From NCBI GenBank assembly GCA_017646335.1, contig JAGCMT010000074.1, forward strand, positions 1 through 53,604: a DNA stretch of 53,604 bases, written 5' to 3'. This stretch comes from Burkholderiaceae bacterium. Lineage in GTDB: Bacteria; Pseudomonadota; Gammaproteobacteria; Burkholderiales; Burkholderiaceae_F. Every line of letters starts with the position of its first letter. The first letter of the stretch is position 1. This document shows positions 50,771-53,604 of the stretch, in pieces. The notes under the pieces are model-generated. The model searched no databases. It was not told where the DNA came from and saw only the letters and a list, made by a program, of their open reading frames with translations. A program made the position numbers and the translations under genes.

Positions 50771-51766
50771 TTAACTTCGCTTGGTTTGGAAGACTTCCCC
50801 AATCGTATTATTTTCATAAGGAGGCAAGCCGACGATCCCGGAAACCGCGCGCTCGTAACTGGTGAATTCGTTGTACATCTCGCGTGCGTACCATTCAAGG
50901 AACAAACGCACACGGCGGATATGCCAATTGTTTTTCGTCGTGACCACAAAACACTCTTCCGGTCGACGCATCCATCCGGGAAGAATCGGCACCAATCGAC
51001 CGGCCGTAATGTCTTCGTAGACCTGAACGAGCGGCATATCCACCGCCACCCCCATGTGATTGAGCAATGCTTCTCGAATCGCCATGATATCGACGATACG
51101 AGTCACTCGATTCAGTTGGAGCGACACTTCTTGATCACCGCGAGCCATCGAGCGGGTTTCTTCTCGTACGGGCCCGGAATAAAGATAGACGTTATGGTGG
51201 ATCAAATCTTGCGGTTGCAAAGGCATCCCGTGCTTGGCGACATACTCGGGCGAAGCAACCGGCACATACACATTACGGCCTCGACTCATATAAACCAAAC
51301 CGGGTAACGTCGGACGCCCCGTCAAAGCACCGACGTCACACAAACCTTTGGCAATTTCCGCCTCTTTATAACCACCGACGATGTCGACCGAAATGTTGGG
51401 ATACAGCTTTTGATAACGTGCCAAAAACGGTGTCAAACGTCGCGTTGCAAAACCCAATGCCGCCGAGAAACGAATATGACCTTCCATGGCCGCCGTGTCA
51501 GAGGTCAACGAGTCGATCAATTGTTGATGAGCACGCAAAACCGGCTCCATGCGAGTGAGCGCTTTTTTGCCGGCATCGGTCAATTCCATCGGGCGAGAAT
51601 TGTGGCGAATCAGCGCTTGGCCAAGCCCTTTTTCTAACGATGCGATGGCACGAGAAATCGACGACGGTTCCAAATTCATGACCTGTCCGCACAAACTCAC
51701 GGAGCCCGTTTTGGCAAAGGTGACAAAAATGCGCCAGGCAAACAAATCGTCCAAACGCGAAGACAT
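50771..51766 (-). CDS. LysR-family transcriptional regulator (module C)
   Basis: A 331-residue LysR protein with helix-turn-helix in the first 70 residues (FAKTGSVSLCGQVMNLEPSS, SRAIASLEKGLGQALIRHNS) and an effector domain. It shares the general layout, including a late AVDMPLVQVYEDITAGRLVP..LPGW segment, with the two module regulators at 16674 and 20787, but is more distant from them than they are from each other. A C-terminal tail of about 35 residues is extra. Divergent from the lyase-dcuC pair at 51971 across 204 bp holding a perfect inverted repeat, so it probably regulates that pair. Confidence 0.87.
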   Translation of the reverse strand: MSSRLDDLFAWRIFVTFAKTGSVSLCGQVMNLEPSSISRAIASLEKGLGQALIRHNSRPMELTDAGKKALTRMEPVLRAHQQLIDSLTSDTAAMEGHIRFSAALGFATRRLTPFLARYQKLYPNISVDIVGGYKEAEIAKGLCDVGALTGRPTLPGLVYMSRGRNVYVPVASPEYVAKHGMPLQPQDLIHHNVYLYSGPVREETRSMARGDQEVSLQLNRVTRIVDIMAIREALLNHMGVAVDMPLVQVYEDITAGRLVPILPGWMRRPEECFVVTTKNNWHIRRVRLFLEWYAREMYNEFTSYERAVSGIVGLPPYENNTIGEVFQTKRS

Positions 51767-51849
51767 ATGGAAAACCCTAAATATCCTAATAAACAGATAC
51801 TTAGAACTATATCACGCAGTTTCAAGCACTTTCCTTAGTTTGCGTCAAG

Positions 51850-51866
51850 TGCAAATAAAATTTGCA
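51850..51866. promoter_or_regulatory. Candidate LysR operator, module C
   Basis: Perfect 7-bp inverted repeat TGCAAAT-AAA-ATTTGCA in the divergent gap between lysR and the lyase gene. It contains the T-N11-A spacing liked by LysR proteins. Confidence 0.55.
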
Positions 51867-51970
51867 TATTTCCCCTTTAATTCTATCGTGCAAAAGTGAG
51901 AGACTTTACCCTGAGAATTAGCATCGACGTCTTGCGTCTAGCAAGAGGTCATCATCATAGGAGAATCATC

Positions 51971-53383
51971 GTGCGCGACGAATTTTTCTGGCTTGGTCAA
52001 ATGAACAAAGCCACCATCGTAACGAATACGAAGATCGGTCTCTTGTCCGAAGAGTTGGCCAAGAAGGCCGCCAAGGGTGTCCAAGCCGTTTTGGATGCCG
52101 GCGTTGATCCTGCCAATCGCGTTTCTCGCGTTATTCAATTCGAACCGAAGCTCATCGCTGCTGCCGGTCCGGAAGTCACCGTGATCCACGTGGGTCGTTC
52201 GAGTCAAGATATGCACTCGACCTACCGTGCCACGATGATGCGCGACAACGTGTTGCATTTGGCTCGTCATTTGGAAACCACCATGGCTAAGCTCGTTGAG
52301 TTGGCTGAGGAACACAAAGACACGATCTTGCCGAGTTACACCAACGGTGTGGCCGCACAACCCACTACTTTCGCCCATCACATCTTGGGCTTCTTGGCCG
52401 GCTTCAAGCGCGACCACGAACGCCTTTGTGAGTTCTACGAGCGTTTGAACGTTTGCCCGATGGGTGCATGCGTTTTGAACGGTACGGGTTGGCCTTTGGA
52501 TCGTGATGGCATGGCCGAACGCTTGGGCTTTGAACGTCCGACGCGCAACGCTTTCGATGCCACCCAAATCTCCATGACGGACCTTCCGGTGGAATTGGCT
52601 CAAGTGCAATCGAGCATCGGTTTGCACGTCGGTCACTTCATCGCCGATATCATGACGCAATATGCTCAACCGCGTCCCTGGATCCTCTTGGCAGAAAAGA
52701 ACACGTATGTGTCTTCCGCCATGCCGCAAAAGCGCAATCCGGGTCTCATGATCAGCGTTCGCGGTTATGCAAGCGACGTGGTCAGTAACGCCATGGCCGT
52801 TTTGACGCGCGCGCACAACACCAACACGGGCATGATCGACGGCAAGAGCACGAAGATTCACGCCGGTCTTATCAATGATTCCGTGAAGATGTTGGAAAAC
52901 TTTATGAAGGTTTTGGACTCCTTGGTCGTCAATAAAGAACGTGCCTTGGAAGAACTTAGCCTCGACTGGACGGCTAGCCAAGAAATTGCTGACCGTCTTA
53001 TGCATGATCACAAGCTGCCTTTCCGTATCGGTCACCACGTGGCCAGCAAGATGGTGGGCTTTGCTCGTGCCAACGGCATCTTGCCGTTGACGTTCCCTTA
53101 CGAAGAAATGAAGCGAATTTACACGGAAGTGATCGACACGGAATTCCCGGAAGGCGATCGCAACTGCCCGATGAGCGAAGACGAATTCAAGGCTGCGCTC
53201 GATCCGCGTGAAATCCTCAATCGTCGTAAGACCTCCGGTTCCGCATCGCCTGCTGAAAATGCAGCGATGATCGCTGAGATGAACGCCAGCGTTGAGCAAT
53301 TCAAGAACTGGACCGCAGCAAAAGCCGCCGCGATCGAAGCTTCGATCGAAAAGCTTGAATGCGAATTTAAATCCTTTCTCTAA
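51971..53383 (+). CDS. Argininosuccinate lyase-like enzyme, fumarase/aspartase superfamily (module C)
   Basis: Paralog of the lyase at 19087-20571. The 470-residue protein starts at a GTG at 51971, with AGGAGA 6 nt upstream; the open frame 25 codons further up has no ribosome binding site. Active-site regions: HVGRSSQD (73-80), SYTNGVAAQP (122-131) and SSAMPQKRNP (248-257). As in the paralog, the Thr-His pair of argininosuccinate lyase is Thr-Asn and the SRND Asn is Gln, so a different substrate or mechanism is likely. It is followed 19 nt later by a DcuC-type gene, giving the same lyase-carrier pairing as module B but in a separate locus. Confidence 0.82.
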   Translation: MRDEFFWLGQMNKATIVTNTKIGLLSEELAKKAAKGVQAVLDAGVDPANRVSRVIQFEPKLIAAAGPEVTVIHVGRSSQDMHSTYRATMMRDNVLHLARHLETTMAKLVELAEEHKDTILPSYTNGVAAQPTTFAHHILGFLAGFKRDHERLCEFYERLNVCPMGACVLNGTGWPLDRDGMAERLGFERPTRNAFDATQISMTDLPVELAQVQSSIGLHVGHFIADIMTQYAQPRPWILLAEKNTYVSSAMPQKRNPGLMISVRGYASDVVSNAMAVLTRAHNTNTGMIDGKSTKIHAGLINDSVKMLENFMKVLDSLVVNKERALEELSLDWTASQEIADRLMHDHKLPFRIGHHVASKMVGFARANGILPLTFPYEEMKRIYTEVIDTEFPEGDRNCPMSEDEFKAALDPREILNRRKTSGSASPAENAAMIAEMNASVEQFKNWTAAKAAAIEASIEKLECEFKSFL

Positions 53384-53402
53384 CCCTTCGGAGTGATTAA
53401 CT

Positions 53403-53604
53403 ATGTTAGCTTTATTTGCTGTCATCGTTACCTGTATCGCGGGTTGGGCGTTGATTAAACGTTACCAAACGCATATGGTGCTCTTATTTGCAGGCTTGGC
53501 CATTTTCTTGGTTGCAATCGCCATGGGTGAAACGTCGTTCTTGCCCAAGGGCGTCAAGCCGTCCGGTTTCCTCGGCTTTGATATCTTTGCTCTCTTGAAG
53601 AACA
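53403..53604 (+). CDS. dcuC: DcuC-family carrier, N-terminal part (3' end outside window)
   Basis: The frame starts at the ATG at 53403 (GGAG 9 nt upstream) and is open to the window end, 67 codons. The product begins MLALFAVIVTCIAGWALIKR, then THMVLLFAGLAIFLVAIAMG, then a loop with TSFLPKGVKPSGFLGFDIF. The topology and the loop fit the N-terminus of DcuC-family dicarboxylate carriers, and the lyase in front matches the lyase-dcuC operon at 17730-20571. Only about one seventh of the gene is visible, so the call leans on context. Confidence 0.65.
   Translation, partial: MLALFAVIVTCIAGWALIKRYQTHMVLLFAGLAIFLVAIAMGETSFLPKGVKPSGFLGFDIFALLKN

Noticed and set aside
51938-53425. A 495-codon open frame on the minus strand opposite the module C lyase
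   Set aside because: Antisense shadow of a clear enzyme gene. No motif and no ribosome binding site of its own.

Overview
The window looks like chromosomal DNA of a gut-type betaproteobacterium of order Burkholderiales, most likely family Sutterellaceae (Sutterella, Parasutterella or a relative). This placement is an inference. It rests on the rpsF-priB-rpsR-rplI order next to dnaB, a RelA-type synthetase, the absence of sugar-uptake genes, and an anaerobic, dicarboxylate-centred gene set: three DcuC-type carriers, a DASS carrier, an oxygen-sensitive class III ribonucleotide reductase, aspartate dehydrogenase and peptidase T. Genes are dense, most intergenic gaps are under 300 bp, and hairpin terminators are common. 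No insertion sequence, phage gene, CRISPR array or rRNA is visible.

Layout. 1-8.2 kb: end of a CstA-type carrier, nadX, relA with a small membrane protein, a DEAD-box helicase, a CAU tRNA, and two uncharacterised genes. 8.2-15.1 kb: clpB with a textbook heat-shock promoter, pepT, a FluC/CrcB-like protein with an altered Phe box, and bcp plus a PIN-PhoH ATPase. 15.2-21.8 kb: two dicarboxylate modules, dcuC/lysR and dcuC-lyase/lysR. 21.8-27.4 kb: a ZIP transporter, DUF456, dnaB, azlCD, and rplI-rpsR-priB-rpsF. 27.5-34.7 kb: an MBL-fold protein, endonuclease I, an acyl-CoA synthetase, and the anaerobic ribonucleotide reductase operon. 34.8-44.3 kb: a DASS transporter, two CYTH-type proteins, a LysR regulator, a second acyl-CoA synthetase, TatD, an ankyrin protein and an RlhA-like U32 protein. 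44.4-53.6 kb: ccmCD, a flavin reductase-like protein, a convergent response regulator and hybrid kinase, LdcA, a fused TadA, and a third lysR/lyase/dcuC module cut by the window end.

The strongest unusual signal is in the anaerobic ribonucleotide reductase operon. The nrdD reading frame (761 aa) stops after its Cys4 zinc site and lacks the C-terminal glycyl-radical motif. That motif (RITGYL) lies in a separate 53-codon gene at 33977-34138, in another frame, with its own strong ribosome binding site, between nrdD and nrdG. This is a split class III reductase with a free-standing glycyl-radical subunit, formally like the GrcA/YfiD spare part of pyruvate formate-lyase. Tandem NrdR-like boxes lie upstream.

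The second signal is the repeated LysR / argininosuccinate-lyase-like enzyme / DcuC module. Both lyases carry Asn where argininosuccinate lyases have the conserved His of the Thr-His pair, and Gln where they have Asn in the Ser-Arg-Asn-Asp motif. They are probably not ArgH. I infer they release fumarate from N-substituted aspartates or related compounds, with DcuC moving substrate or C4-dicarboxylates for fumarate respiration.
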